Origin: Aquabacterium sp. OR-4
Lineage (GTDB): Bacteria > Pseudomonadota > Gammaproteobacteria > Burkholderiales > Burkholderiaceae_C
Assembly (NCBI RefSeq): GCF_025290835.2
Contig: NZ_JAOCQD020000002.1
Coordinates: 372,001-436,000 of the forward strand
Reading direction: 5' to 3'
Length of the DNA: 64,000 nucleotides
Part shown: positions 41,609 to 50,305 of the stretch, one piece after another
Layout of the letters: each line of letters begins with the position of its first letter
Position numbering within the stretch: position 1 is the stretch's first letter
Position numbers and translations under genes: made by a program
The notes under the pieces: generated by a model
Databases searched by the model: none
The model's input: the letters and a program-made list of their open reading frames with translations, nothing else
Told to the model about the DNA's origin: nothing

Positions 41609-42031
41609 ATGGCCATGCAAGTGGGTGAGCAAAGCGACGACGGGGTGATGATCGACATCAACACCACGCCGCTGATCGACGTGATGCTGGTGCTGATCAT
41701 CATGCTGATCATCACCATCCCGATCCAGACGCACGCGGTCAAGATGAACATGCCGGTGGGCCCCAGCTCGCCGGTGACCAAGCAGCCCACGGTGCACCGC
41801 ATCGACGTCGACTTCGACGGCACCATCGGCTGGGACGGCGTGGTGGTGGCCGACCGTGCCGAGCTGGAAGCCAAGCTGGCCCAGGTGGCCGCCCAGCCCG
41901 ACCAGCCCGAGGTGCACCTGCGGCCCAACAAGCTGGTCGAGTACAAGGTCGTGGCCATGGTGATGGCCAGCGCGCAGCGCCTGGGCGTCACCAAGATCGG
42001 CCTGGTCGGCAACGAGCAGTTCATGCAGTGA
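41609..42031 (+). CDS. exbD: ExbD-type transport protein, second copy
   Basis: This 140-residue protein starts 13 bases after the first exbD stop. It has the same layout: DINTTPLIDVMLVLIIMLII with the functional Asp, an extracytoplasmic part with KQPTVHRIDVDFDGTIGWDG, and a C-terminal VMASAQRLGVTKIGLVGNEQF. It differs enough from the first copy to be an old duplicate. Two ExbD proteins with one ExbB could form an ExbD heterodimer or serve different TonB partners, a recurring arrangement in Xanthomonas and many Burkholderiales. Confidence 0.92.
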   Translation: MAMQVGEQSDDGVMIDINTTPLIDVMLVLIIMLIITIPIQTHAVKMNMPVGPSSPVTKQPTVHRIDVDFDGTIGWDGVVVADRAELEAKLAQVAAQPDQPEVHLRPNKLVEYKVVAMVMASAQRLGVTKIGLVGNEQFMQ

Positions 42032-42039
42032 GCCCTGCG

Positions 42040-43257
42040 ATGACCAAGATGCACGCCACCATTGCCGGCACCCTGCTGGCCCTCACGCTGGCCACCGGCA
42101 CGGCCCACGCCCAGTCGCTGCGCCCTGAAGTGGGCAAGCCGCTGCAGCAGGCCTACGAACTGATCAAGGCCGGCAAGGGCAAGGAAGCGCTGGCCAAGGT
42201 GCGCGAGGCCGAGGCCGCGCCCAACAAGACCGCCGCCGAGAGCCTGCAGATCGACCGCATGAAGGCCGCCGCCGCGCAACGCGCGGGCGACCACGGTGCG
42301 GCCGTGCAGGCCCTCGAATCGCTGTACGGCAAGACCTCGGGCGGCGAGCAGGGCCAGGTGGCCGAGCAGATCGCCTCGGCCTATGCCCAGCTGCGCGACA
42401 ACGCCAAGGCCTCGCAGTGGATCCAGAAGGCCCAGGCGGCCGGCAACAACAGCGCCTCGCTGAAGCAGCTGCAGGGCTATCTGCAGGGCGCCAGCGGCGA
42501 CTACGCGGCCATCGCCAAAGAGTCGGCGGCGGCCGTGGCGGCCGCCGAGCAGGCCGGCAGGCGCCCTGAAGAAGGCGACCTGCTGCGTCTGGCCGATGCC
42601 CAGTCGCGCACCGGCAACCCGGCGGGCCAGACGGCCACGCTCGAGAAGCTGCTGAGCCACTACCCCAAGAAGGACTACTGGGCCGCCTACCTGGGCCGCG
42701 TGCGCAGCAAGCCCGGTTTTGCCGACCGCTTCACGCTCGATCTGATGCGCCTGAAGCTGGCCACCGGCAACCTCAGCTCGACCGCCGACTTCATGGAAAT
42801 GGCCCAGCTGGCCATCCAGGCCGGCAACCCCGCCGAAGGCAAGGCCGTGGTCGACAAGGGCTTCGCCGCCGGCGCCCTGGGCACCGGTGCCGAGGCCGAG
42901 CGCCACAAGCGCCTGCGCGCCCTGGCCGAGAGCCGCGACACCGAGTCCAAAGCCTCGATCGAGCAGCGCGCCACGGCCGCCGCTGCGCAGAAGGACGGCA
43001 ATGAGCTGGTGGCCCTGGGCTACACCTACGTCACGATGGGCCAGGCCGACAAGGGCATCGGCCTGATCGAGCAAGGCATTGCCAAGGGCGGCCTGAAGCG
43101 CCCCGAGGACGCCAAGCTGCGCCTGGGCCAGGCCCTGCTGCTGAGTGGCAAGCACAAGGCCAAGGCCGTGCAGACCCTGCGCGGCGTGCGCGGCACCGAC
43201 GGCGTGGCCGACATCGCGCGCCTGTGGGCCCTGCAGGCCAGCCACAACGGCAGCTGA
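42040..43257 (+). CDS. exported helical repeat (TPR-like) protein of the TonB-ExbB-ExbD operon
   Basis: This protein of about 405 residues is called from ATG 42040; an upstream GTG at 42028 overlaps the exbD stop. MTKMHATIAGTLLALTLATG with a THAHAQS-like cleavage point (AHA-QS) is a signal peptide, so it is periplasmic. The mature part is made of helical hairpins spaced like tetratricopeptide repeats (AYELIKAGKGKEALAKVREA; ADAQSRTGNPAGQTATLEKL; LGYTYVTMGQADKGIGLIEQ). It carries no enzymatic motif. Its fixed place at the end of tonB-exbBDD operons suggests that it helps the motor or a partner receptor in the periplasm. Confidence 0.7.
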   Translation: MTKMHATIAGTLLALTLATGTAHAQSLRPEVGKPLQQAYELIKAGKGKEALAKVREAEAAPNKTAAESLQIDRMKAAAAQRAGDHGAAVQALESLYGKTSGGEQGQVAEQIASAYAQLRDNAKASQWIQKAQAAGNNSASLKQLQGYLQGASGDYAAIAKESAAAVAAAEQAGRRPEEGDLLRLADAQSRTGNPAGQTATLEKLLSHYPKKDYWAAYLGRVRSKPGFADRFTLDLMRLKLATGNLSSTADFMEMAQLAIQAGNPAEGKAVVDKGFAAGALGTGAEAERHKRLRALAESRDTESKASIEQRATAAAAQKDGNELVALGYTYVTMGQADKGIGLIEQGIAKGGLKRPEDAKLRLGQALLLSGKHKAKAVQTLRGVRGTDGVADIARLWALQASHNGS

Positions 43258-43302
43258 ACGCTGCGCGACAGACGGCGGCGCCGGGCCGCCGCGACAATGC
43301 CA

Positions 43303-43329
43303 GGGCAGGGTTCATCCCCTGCCCTTTTT
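43303..43329 (+). terminator. Rho-independent terminator of the tonB-exbBDD operon
   Basis: GGGCAGGG (43303-43310), a six-base loop, and CCCTGCCC (43317-43324) form a perfect stem followed by five T. It lies 45 bases after the last gene of the operon and just before the next gene. Confidence 0.92.
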
Positions 43330-43352
43330 CATTGCCCGAAAGAAACCCGCGC

Positions 43353-44294
43353 ATGGCCCTGCCCTATCTGCACGACCTGGGCGATGGCATCCACGCCATC
43401 GACACCGGCTTTCACCGCGACCACTTCGACGCGGCCTACCTGATGGTGCACAACGGTCATGCGCTGTTCGTCGACACCGGCACCAACTTCTCGGTGCCAC
43501 GCCTGCTGGCCGCGCTGGACGATCTGGGCCTGCCGCGTGCGGCGGTGGACCATGTGATTCCCACCCATGTGCACCTCGACCACGCCGGCGGCGTGGGCCT
43601 GCTGATGCAGCAGCTGCCGCGCGCCACCGTGCTGGCGCACCCGCGCGGTACGCGCCACATGGTCGATCCGGCGGCGCTGTACCAGGGCGCCCTGGCGGTC
43701 TACGGCCAGGCCGAGATGGACCGCCACTACGGCCAGCTGCAGCCGGTGCCCGCCGAGCGGGTGATGGCCACCGGCGATGGCCAGGTGCTCGACTGGCATG
43801 GCCGCCGGCTCGAGTTCATCGACACGCCCGGCCATGCCCGCCACCACCACTGCCTGTGGGACGAGGCCAGCCGCGGCTGGTTCACCGGCGACACCTTCGG
43901 CCTGAGCTACCGCGAGTTCGACACCCCGCGCGGCGCCTGGATCATGCCCACCTCGACGCCGGTGCAGTTCGAGCCCGAGGCGATGAAACGCTCGATCGAC
44001 CGGCTGATGGCGCGCCAGCCGCAGGCCATGTACCTGACCCACTACAGCCGCGTGACCGACCTGCCGCGCCTGGCCGGCCTGCTGCACACACAGATCGACG
44101 CCATGGTGGCCCTGGCCACGCCGCTGCGCCAGGCCCCGGCGCGCCATGCCGCGCTGCTGGCCGGCCTGGGCGCGCTGTATGGCGAGCAGCTGCAGCGCCA
44201 TGGCGTGGCCGATGTGGCCGCCGGCCTGCAAGGCCTGGCGCTGGACATCGAGCTCAACGCCCAGGGCCTGGGCATCTGGCTCGACCGCAGCTGA
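43353..44294 (+). CDS. metallo-beta-lactamase-fold hydrolase
   Basis: This 313-residue protein has the metal-binding HVHLDHAGG motif (THVHLDHAGGVGLL), a second histidine at TPGHARHHH, an aspartate at FTGDTFG and a final histidine in LTHYSRV; the set is complete for a binuclear MBL hydrolase. The sequence VDTGTNFSVPRLLAALDDLG and a C-terminal helical extension (about 60 residues) resemble glyoxalase-II-like or lactonase-like members. The substrate is unknown. It begins 24 bases after the terminator and is probably transcribed separately. Confidence 0.85.
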   Translation: MALPYLHDLGDGIHAIDTGFHRDHFDAAYLMVHNGHALFVDTGTNFSVPRLLAALDDLGLPRAAVDHVIPTHVHLDHAGGVGLLMQQLPRATVLAHPRGTRHMVDPAALYQGALAVYGQAEMDRHYGQLQPVPAERVMATGDGQVLDWHGRRLEFIDTPGHARHHHCLWDEASRGWFTGDTFGLSYREFDTPRGAWIMPTSTPVQFEPEAMKRSIDRLMARQPQAMYLTHYSRVTDLPRLAGLLHTQIDAMVALATPLRQAPARHAALLAGLGALYGEQLQRHGVADVAAGLQGLALDIELNAQGLGIWLDRS

Positions 44295-44319
44295 TCACCA
44301 GCCGCGCCGCGCACCCATG

Positions 44320-44344
44320 AAAAACGGGCCCCGCGGGGCCCGTT
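44320..44344 (-). terminator. Rho-independent terminator of the desaturase gene
   Basis: A perfect 22-base palindrome, AACGGGCCCC-GC-GGGGCCCGTT (44323-44344), lies between the converging genes. On the minus strand it is followed by a T run (AAAAA at 44320-44324 on the plus strand), so it fits the minus-strand desaturase transcript, which ends at 44389. It could also slow the plus-strand transcript. Confidence 0.85.
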
Positions 44345-44388
44345 GTCCGGTGGGCGGCACAGGCCGCCGGTTCAGCTGCCGCAGCCGC

Positions 44389-45612
44389 TCAGGCGTGGGC
44401 GGCCCGCAGCTTCTGCGAGAACTCGGCCAGCGCCTCGATGCCGCTGGCCTCGGCCTTCTTGCACCAGGCCTGCAGGTCGACCACCAGCTGCTCGGCCGAG
44501 ACATTGGTGCGGGTCCACAGCATGCGCAGCTCTTCGCGCATGGCCACCAGCTTGGCCAGCTTGGGGCTCTCGTTCATCACGCTGGCCAGTTGCGGCTTGA
44601 CCGAGTGCGGGATCTTCTCGTCGTCGCGGTGCAGCCAGCGCTGGGCCAGCTTGAACTCGCCCAGGTGCTTGGCCGACAGGCCCTGCTGCTTGACGCGCTC
44701 GAACTCGGCGCTGCAGGCGGCGCGCACACCGGCGGCGTACTTGGCCATCACCTCGTAGCGGTTGGCGATGATGGCTTCCAGCGTCTGGCTGTCGGCCACC
44801 GGCTTGATGCTGCCCAGCTGCAGCTGCGGCGGCGTCTTGCGCACCTTGGCCCAGCCCAGCATCTCCATGCCGCGGATGTACATCCAGCCGATGTCGAACT
44901 CGTAGGGCTTGACCGAGAACTTGGCCGAGGTGGCGTAGGTGTGGTGGTTGTTGTGCAGTTCTTCGCCACCGATCAGGATGCCCCAGGGCGAGACATTGGT
45001 GCTGGCATCGGCCGCCTCGAAGTTGCGATAGCCCCAGTAGTGGCCGATGCCGTTGATCACGCCGGTGGCCCACACCGGGATCCAGGCCATCTGGATGGCC
45101 CACACCGTCAGGCCGATGGCACCGAACAGCGCCACGTCGATGATCAGCATCAGGCCCACGCCCTGCCAGCTGTAGCGGGTGTAGAGGTTGCGCTCGATCC
45201 AGTCGTCGGGCGTGCCCTTGCCGTACTTGTCGATCGTCTCGGGGTTGGTGGCCTCGGCGCGGTACAGCTCCACACCGGTGAGCAGCAGCGCCTTGAGGCC
45301 GCGGGTCTGCGGGCTGTGCGGGTCTTCCTCGGTCTCGCACTTGGCGTGGTGCTTGCGGTGCACGGCGACGAATTCCTTGGTCACCATGCCCGTGGTCAGC
45401 CACAGCCAGAAGCGGAAGAAGTGCGAGGGGATGGGCCCCAGTTCGAGCGCCCGGTGCGCCTGGGCGCGGTGCAGAAAGATGGTGACGCCGCAGATCGTCA
45501 GGTGCGTCAGCACCAGGGTCACCAGCACCACCTGCCACCAGCTGGCGCTGGACCACAGGCCATCAGCCAGCCAGCCGATCACGGCCATGCCCAACGTGTT
45601 CAGTTCGTTCAT
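44389..45612 (-). CDS. membrane fatty-acid desaturase (acyl-CoA delta-9 type)
   Basis: This 407-residue integral membrane protein has the three histidine boxes of diiron desaturases: HRAQAH (about residue 49), HRKHH (about 86) and HNNHH (about 217). Hydrophobic stretches flank them (VVLVTLVLTHLTICGVTIFL; LIIDVALFGAIGLTVWAI). It introduces a double bond into saturated acyl chains, adjusting membrane fluidity. The C-terminal 150 residues (for example LVVDLQAWCKKAEASGIEAL) are a soluble extension often present in betaproteobacterial copies. No electron-donor gene is adjacent. Confidence 0.9.
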   Translation of the reverse strand: MNELNTLGMAVIGWLADGLWSSASWWQVVLVTLVLTHLTICGVTIFLHRAQAHRALELGPIPSHFFRFWLWLTTGMVTKEFVAVHRKHHAKCETEEDPHSPQTRGLKALLLTGVELYRAEATNPETIDKYGKGTPDDWIERNLYTRYSWQGVGLMLIIDVALFGAIGLTVWAIQMAWIPVWATGVINGIGHYWGYRNFEAADASTNVSPWGILIGGEELHNNHHTYATSAKFSVKPYEFDIGWMYIRGMEMLGWAKVRKTPPQLQLGSIKPVADSQTLEAIIANRYEVMAKYAAGVRAACSAEFERVKQQGLSAKHLGEFKLAQRWLHRDDEKIPHSVKPQLASVMNESPKLAKLVAMREELRMLWTRTNVSAEQLVVDLQAWCKKAEASGIEALAEFSQKLRAAHA

Positions 45613-45816
45613 CGCTTGTCTTCTCGATCCGCCAGCACAAAGCAGCGGGTATCAGATTGTACCGGCCGGACTCAGACCGCCATCGGTTGAAAAGGCCCGG
45701 CAAAACCCCGTGTCTCGCAGGTATGTGGGGCCACGCTGACCCAGCGCAAGCACGGGCCCTCGCCACGTCATGGCTGTGCCCTGGCAAAGGCGGCTTTCAG
45801 CCGCGCCGAGCGTCCT

Positions 45817-47076
45817 TCAGCGCCGCTGCCACACCGCGGCGTAGAAGCCGTCGGTGGCGTGGCGGTGGGGCCACAGTCGCAGGTACGGGCCCTGCACCAG
45901 CGCCTCGGCACCGGCCACCTGGGCCTTGCCCAGCACCTCGGCAGCCTGCAGCGGCTCGAAGTCGGCATGCGCCGCACCGAAGGCCTCGGCCACCTTCTCG
46001 TTCTCGTCGGCCAACAGGCTGCAGGTGGCGTAGACCAGGCGGCCGCCCGGCTTGAGCAGGCGCGCGGCGCTGTCGAGGATGGCGGTCTGCTTGGCCTGCA
46101 GTTCGGCCACGGCCTGCGGCGACTGGCGCCACTTCAGATCGGGGTTGCGACGCAAGGTGCCCAGGCCCGAGCACGGCGCATCGACCAGCACGCGATCGAT
46201 CTTGCCGGCCAGGCGCTTGATGCGCTCGTCACGCTCGTGCACGATCTGCGCCGGATGCACATTGCTCAGCCCGCTGCGCGCCATGCGCGGCTTGAGCGCA
46301 TCGAGCCGGTGGCCCGAGACATCAAAGGCATACAGCCGACCGGTCGAGCGCATTGCCGCGCCCAGCGCCAGGGTCTTGCCGCCGGCGCCGGCGCAGAAGT
46401 CGACCACCATCTCGCCGCGCTTGGCATCCACCAGCAGGGCCAGCAGCTGGCTGCCTTCGTCCTGCACCTCGACATCGCCGCGGTTGAACATGGCCAGCTT
46501 CTGCAGTGCCGGCTTGCCGGCGGCGCGAATGCCCCAGGGCGAGTGCGGCGTGGCGGCGGCCTGCACGCCCAGGGCCTGCAGCTCCTTCAAGATGTCCTCG
46601 CGCTTGGCCTTCAGCGTGTTCACGCGCAGGTCGAGCGGCGCGCTCTGGTCCATGGCGGCCACCAGCTGCCAGAAGTCGTCGTCGCCGAGCTGCAGCTTCA
46701 GTGCGCCGGCCAGCCAGTCGGGCAGGTTGTGGCGCAGCTTCTCGGGCAGGCCGGCGGTGTCGATCTCGCGCACCTGGGTGCGCCAGGTCTGCTCGTTCGG
46801 GCCGACGGCGCCGCGCAGCTGGTTCGAGTCGCCTGCCCAGGCCAGCAGGGCCAGGCGGCGCTCGAGCGCGCCGCTGCCGCTTTGTGCCAGATGCTGCAGC
46901 TGCGGGCGCCGGCGCAGCACGGCGTAGGCCGTCTCGGCCAGCGCATGGCGTTCGCGCGGGCCCAGGTTCTTGTGTTTGCGAAAAAAGGCCGAAACGATGC
47001 CGTCGGCAGGCGAGTCGAGCCTGAGCACGGCGCGCAGCAACTCGGTGGTGAGGTCCAGCAGGGCGGTGGGATGCAT
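45817..47076 (-). CDS. rsmB: 16S rRNA (cytosine-967-C5)-methyltransferase RsmB
   Basis: This 419-residue protein starts at ATG 47076; the frame is open further but without homology. It has an N-terminal NusB-like helical domain, a Rossmann methyltransferase domain with VVDFCAGAGGKTLALGA (SAM binding), and both catalytic cysteines: DAPCSGLGTLRRNPD and VYATCSLLADENE. It methylates C967 of 16S rRNA using SAM. The C-terminal end (PHRHATDGFYAAVWQR) is conserved. The next gene, 59 bases upstream in the same orientation, encodes a chalcone-isomerase-like protein, so the two could be co-transcribed. Confidence 0.93.
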   Translation of the reverse strand: MHPTALLDLTTELLRAVLRLDSPADGIVSAFFRKHKNLGPRERHALAETAYAVLRRRPQLQHLAQSGSGALERRLALLAWAGDSNQLRGAVGPNEQTWRTQVREIDTAGLPEKLRHNLPDWLAGALKLQLGDDDFWQLVAAMDQSAPLDLRVNTLKAKREDILKELQALGVQAAATPHSPWGIRAAGKPALQKLAMFNRGDVEVQDEGSQLLALLVDAKRGEMVVDFCAGAGGKTLALGAAMRSTGRLYAFDVSGHRLDALKPRMARSGLSNVHPAQIVHERDERIKRLAGKIDRVLVDAPCSGLGTLRRNPDLKWRQSPQAVAELQAKQTAILDSAARLLKPGGRLVYATCSLLADENEKVAEAFGAAHADFEPLQAAEVLGKAQVAGAEALVQGPYLRLWPHRHATDGFYAAVWQRR

Positions 47077-47134
47077 CGCCGCGATTATCCCCGCCCGGCC
47101 CGCCGCGGCCGCCGGCGCGGTGCGGGCCCGAAAA

Positions 47135-47761
47135 TCAGCGCAGCTCGACCCGCGGCGCCACGCCCAGCAGCGCATCGCGCAGCAGGTGGTCGGCCGGCCG
47201 TTCGCCGAACCAGATGCGCAGCACCAGCCTGAAGAACTCGTCGTCGCCAACGGGCGTGCCCTGCGGCTGGCCGGCGATGAAGAACTGGGTGCCCTTGCCC
47301 GGCACGAAGTCCATCGCAAAGCTGTCGCCCGGCATCAGCTTGCTGCGGCCCGAGAAGATCTCGATGAAGCGGGTCATCGAGGGCAGGTGGCGGTTCATCT
47401 CGTCGGGCCGCGCGTTGTCGCTCAGGCCCTTGATGAACAAGCGGCCGAGATCGGTGCCGGGCAGCTCGCGCAAGGCCACGAACTGCAGGCGCTTGGCACC
47501 CGGCAGGGCCAGCAGCTCGGCCGGCGTGGCCACGCGGCGCGTGGTGTACAGGCCCATGTCGTAGACCCGGAACACCGCCTTGTAGCGGGTGCCCGCACCA
47601 TTGAGCAGCAGGGCCTGGCCCTGCAGCGTGACGTTGGCGTCGAAGCGCGTGCTTGGCGTGCCCTGGGCCTGCGCCCCGGTGGCCAGCAGCAGGGCCAGCA
47701 GCAGGGCCATGCCGGGCGCGGTCAGGCGGGCCTGGCCGCCCCTTGAATCGGCTGTGCGCAT
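47135..47761 (-). CDS. chalcone isomerase-like periplasmic protein
   Basis: This 208-residue protein has an N-terminal signal peptide (LTAPGMALLLALLLATGAQA followed by QG). The mature part, NGAGTRYKAVFRVYDMGLYT with LPGAKRLQFVALRELPGTDL and FIAGQPQGTPVGDDEFFRLV, matches the bacterial chalcone-isomerase-like (Chalcone_3) family. These proteins have the fold but their substrate in bacteria is not known. No partner is evident beyond the rsmB gene downstream. Confidence 0.8.
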   Translation of the reverse strand: MRTADSRGGQARLTAPGMALLLALLLATGAQAQGTPSTRFDANVTLQGQALLLNGAGTRYKAVFRVYDMGLYTTRRVATPAELLALPGAKRLQFVALRELPGTDLGRLFIKGLSDNARPDEMNRHLPSMTRFIEIFSGRSKLMPGDSFAMDFVPGKGTQFFIAGQPQGTPVGDDEFFRLVLRIWFGERPADHLLRDALLGVAPRVELR

Positions 47762-47946
47762 TGACTACTCCTCCTGGACACACGCATCTTTGCTTTGATG
47801 CGGATTGTCACTGCTTGTTGCAGACCGCGCCTCCTGCCAAAGCAGGACACCGTACGCGCTGCGTTAGCTTGTTGACAGTTCAATGCAAGCGCGCGGGTGC
47901 AGCAGCTACAGTGCGGCGCCGCACCGCCTGCCCAAGAAGGATCTGC

Positions 47947-48180
47947 ATGCCCGACGACCTGCCGCCGCTGCCCGCCACCCCCACCGGCCGCTACCGGCAC
48001 TACAAGGGCATGGAGTACGAGCTGGTGGGCGCCGCGCGCCACAGCGAGACGCTGGAGCCGCTGGTGGTGTACCGGCCGCTGTATGGCGAAGGCGCGCTGT
48101 GGGTGCGGCCGCACGCGATGTTCTTCGAGAGCGTGACCATCGGCGGCATCACGCAGCCGCGCTTCGCGAAGATTGGCTGA
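47947..48180 (+). CDS. DUF1653 domain protein
   Basis: This 77-residue protein is almost exactly one DUF1653 domain: GRYRHYKGMEYELVGAARHS, TLEPLVVYRPLYGEGALWVR, and a final FFESVTIGG segment. Such small beta-rich proteins occur alone in many proteobacteria and their function is unknown. An AAGAAGGA sequence lies a few bases before the ATG. It is divergent from the chalcone-isomerase-like gene and converges on purN, with only three bases between the stops. Confidence 0.85.
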   Translation: MPDDLPPLPATPTGRYRHYKGMEYELVGAARHSETLEPLVVYRPLYGEGALWVRPHAMFFESVTIGGITQPRFAKIG

Positions 48181-48183
48181 GGC

Positions 48184-48816
48184 TCAGCCCAGCAGCAGCT
48201 GATCGGCGCCGCCGCGGTGCCGCACCACGCCGTCCTCGGCGATGCTCAGCTCACCGCTGACGAACCAGCGCACCGCCTGCGGGTAGATCACGTGCTCCAC
48301 CGCCAGCACCCGCGCGGCCAGGGTCTCGGGGCTGTCGTCGGGCCGCACCGGCACGGCGGCCTGGGCCACGATCGGACCGTGGTCGAGCGTGGGGGTCACG
48401 AAGTGCACCGTGGCACCGGCCAGCTTGCAGCCGGCCTCGATGGCCCGGCGGTGCGTGTGCAGACCAGCAAAGGCCGGCAGCAGCGACGGATGGACGTTCA
48501 GCAGCCGGCCCGCATAACGCTGCACGAAGGCATCGCCAAGAATGCGCATGAAGCCGGCCAGCACCACCAGATCGGGGGCGTGGGCGTCGATGGCCTGGGC
48601 CAGCGCCGCGTCAAACGCGTCGCGGCTGGCATGGGCGCGGTGGTCGACCACCGCGGTGGCAATGCCCAGCGCCGCAGCAAAGCCCAGGCCCGAGGCCTCG
48701 GGCTTGTTGGCGATGACCGCGGCCACGTGGGCCGGCCAGCCCTCGGCGGCGCAGCGCTGCACGATGGCCTCCATGTTGCTGCCGCGGCCGGAGATGAGGA
48801 TGACGATGCGCTTCAT
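48184..48816 (-). CDS. purN: phosphoribosylglycinamide formyltransferase (GAR transformylase)
   Basis: This 210-residue enzyme starts at MKRIVILISGRGSNMEAIVQ (ATG 48816). It carries the active-site residues of PurN: Asn and His in LLNVHPSLLPAF and Asp in TLDHGPIVAQAAV, plus the VVLAGFMRIL strand. It transfers a formyl group from 10-formyl-THF to GAR in step three of purine biosynthesis. Length and layout are those of the E. coli enzyme. It ends three bases from the DUF1653 gene stop on the other strand. Confidence 0.95.
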   Translation of the reverse strand: MKRIVILISGRGSNMEAIVQRCAAEGWPAHVAAVIANKPEASGLGFAAALGIATAVVDHRAHASRDAFDAALAQAIDAHAPDLVVLAGFMRILGDAFVQRYAGRLLNVHPSLLPAFAGLHTHRRAIEAGCKLAGATVHFVTPTLDHGPIVAQAAVPVRPDDSPETLAARVLAVEHVIYPQAVRWFVSGELSIAEDGVVRHRGGADQLLLG

Positions 48817-48956
48817 GGTGAAGGGGCGGGAGTGTAGCCGCGGCCACACGCCGCGCCGCGCCCTGGCCCGGCCGCCGCCCCGACAGCCCGGCAGCGCCGC
48901 GGCGGGCCTCTGCCAGAATCGCGCCTCCCGCAGATTCTCGTGAAGCGCCTCCCGCC

Positions 48957-50186
48957 ATGTCTTCCAGCGTTGCCGTCACCCCGCCGCCCAAATCCCGCGT
49001 GCTGTCGGGCATGCGCCCCACCGGGGCCCTGCACCTGGGCCACTACCACGGCGCGCTGAAGAATTGGGTGCGGCTGCAGGATCTGCACGACTGCTTCTAC
49101 TTCGTGGCCGACTGGCATGCCCTGACCACCGCCTACGAAGACCCGTCGATCATCGAGCGCAGCGTCTACGACATGGTGGTCGACTGGCTGGCCGCCGGCC
49201 TCGACCCCGAGAAGGCCACCATCTTCATCCAGAGCCGCCTGCCCGAGCATGCCGAGCTGTTCACGCTGCTGGCCATGGGTACGCCGCTGGGCTGGCTGGA
49301 GCGCGTGCCGACCTACAAGGACCAGATCGAGAAGCTCAAGGACAAGGATCTGGCCACCTATGGCTTCCTGGGCTACCCGCTGCTGCAGGCCGCCGACATC
49401 CTGATCTACAAGGCCACCTATGTACCGGTGGGCGAAGACCAGGCCTCGCATGTGGAGCTGACGCGGGAGGTGGCGCGGCGCTTCAACCACCTGTACGGCC
49501 GCAGCAAGGATTTCGACGCCAAGGTGGCCGCCGCGCTGGCCAAGCTGGGCAAGGACGACACACGCTACTTCGACAAGCAGCGCAAGGCCTTTGGCGAAAC
49601 CGGCGCCGCCGAGGCGCTGGCCAAGGGCGAGGCCATCGTGCGCAAGGCCGCGATGGTGCTGGACGAGACCGAGACCGAGCTGCTGCTGGGCCACCTGAAG
49701 GGCAGCGGCCGCAGCGTGCTGAGCGAGCCGCTGGCCCTGCACACCGAGGTGTCCAAGCTGCCCGGCCTGGACGGCGGCAAGATGAGCAAGAGCTACGGCA
49801 ACACCATCGCGATGCGCGAAGAGCCCGCGATGGTGCGCCAGAAGATCGCGCGCATGCCCACCGATCCGCAGCGCCAGCGCCGCACCGACGTGGGCGACCC
49901 CGCGCGCTGCCCGGTGTGGCAGTTCCACCTGGTGTATTCGGACGAGGCCACCCAGGCCTGGGCGCGCGAGGGCTGCACCACCGCCGGCATCGGCTGCCTG
50001 GACTGCAAGGCCCCGGTGGCTGAAGCCGTGATCCGCGAGCAGCAGCCCTGGCGCGAGCGCGCCGAGGCCTACCTGTCCAACCCCAAGCAGGTGCACTGGA
50101 TCGTCGAGATGGGCACCGAGCGCGCCCGCACCGTCGCCCGCCAGACGATGAAGGACGTGCGCGAGGCGATGGGCCTGCGCTACTGA
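48957..50186 (+). CDS. trpS: tryptophanyl-tRNA synthetase
   Basis: This 409-residue class I aminoacyl-tRNA synthetase has the HIGH-like motif GALHLGHYHG (about residues 24-33) and the KMSKS loop LDGGKMSKSYGN (275-279). It charges tRNA-Trp with tryptophan. It is about 70 residues longer than the E. coli protein. The extra segment lies before the KMSKS loop (about residues 195-260, including DTRYFDKQRKAFGETGAAEA), which I recall as usual in betaproteobacteria. It is divergent from purN, which starts 140 bases away. Confidence 0.95.
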   Translation: MSSSVAVTPPPKSRVLSGMRPTGALHLGHYHGALKNWVRLQDLHDCFYFVADWHALTTAYEDPSIIERSVYDMVVDWLAAGLDPEKATIFIQSRLPEHAELFTLLAMGTPLGWLERVPTYKDQIEKLKDKDLATYGFLGYPLLQAADILIYKATYVPVGEDQASHVELTREVARRFNHLYGRSKDFDAKVAAALAKLGKDDTRYFDKQRKAFGETGAAEALAKGEAIVRKAAMVLDETETELLLGHLKGSGRSVLSEPLALHTEVSKLPGLDGGKMSKSYGNTIAMREEPAMVRQKIARMPTDPQRQRRTDVGDPARCPVWQFHLVYSDEATQAWAREGCTTAGIGCLDCKAPVAEAVIREQQPWRERAEAYLSNPKQVHWIVEMGTERARTVARQTMKDVREAMGLRY

Positions 50187-50305
50187 CCCACGCGCGCCGG
50201 CCGGGCTGGCCCAGGGGGTCGGCCTGGCCGTGTTGGCCCGTGTCGGCCCGTTTCGGCCGGTGGCAGGCCGCCGAGCCCCCGACGGCACGCCGCGACGCCG
50301 TGCCG

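Noticed and set aside
44320..44344. Operator or protein-binding palindrome
   Set aside because: The palindrome is GC-rich, lies between converging genes and is followed by a T run on the desaturase strand, so a terminator explains it better.
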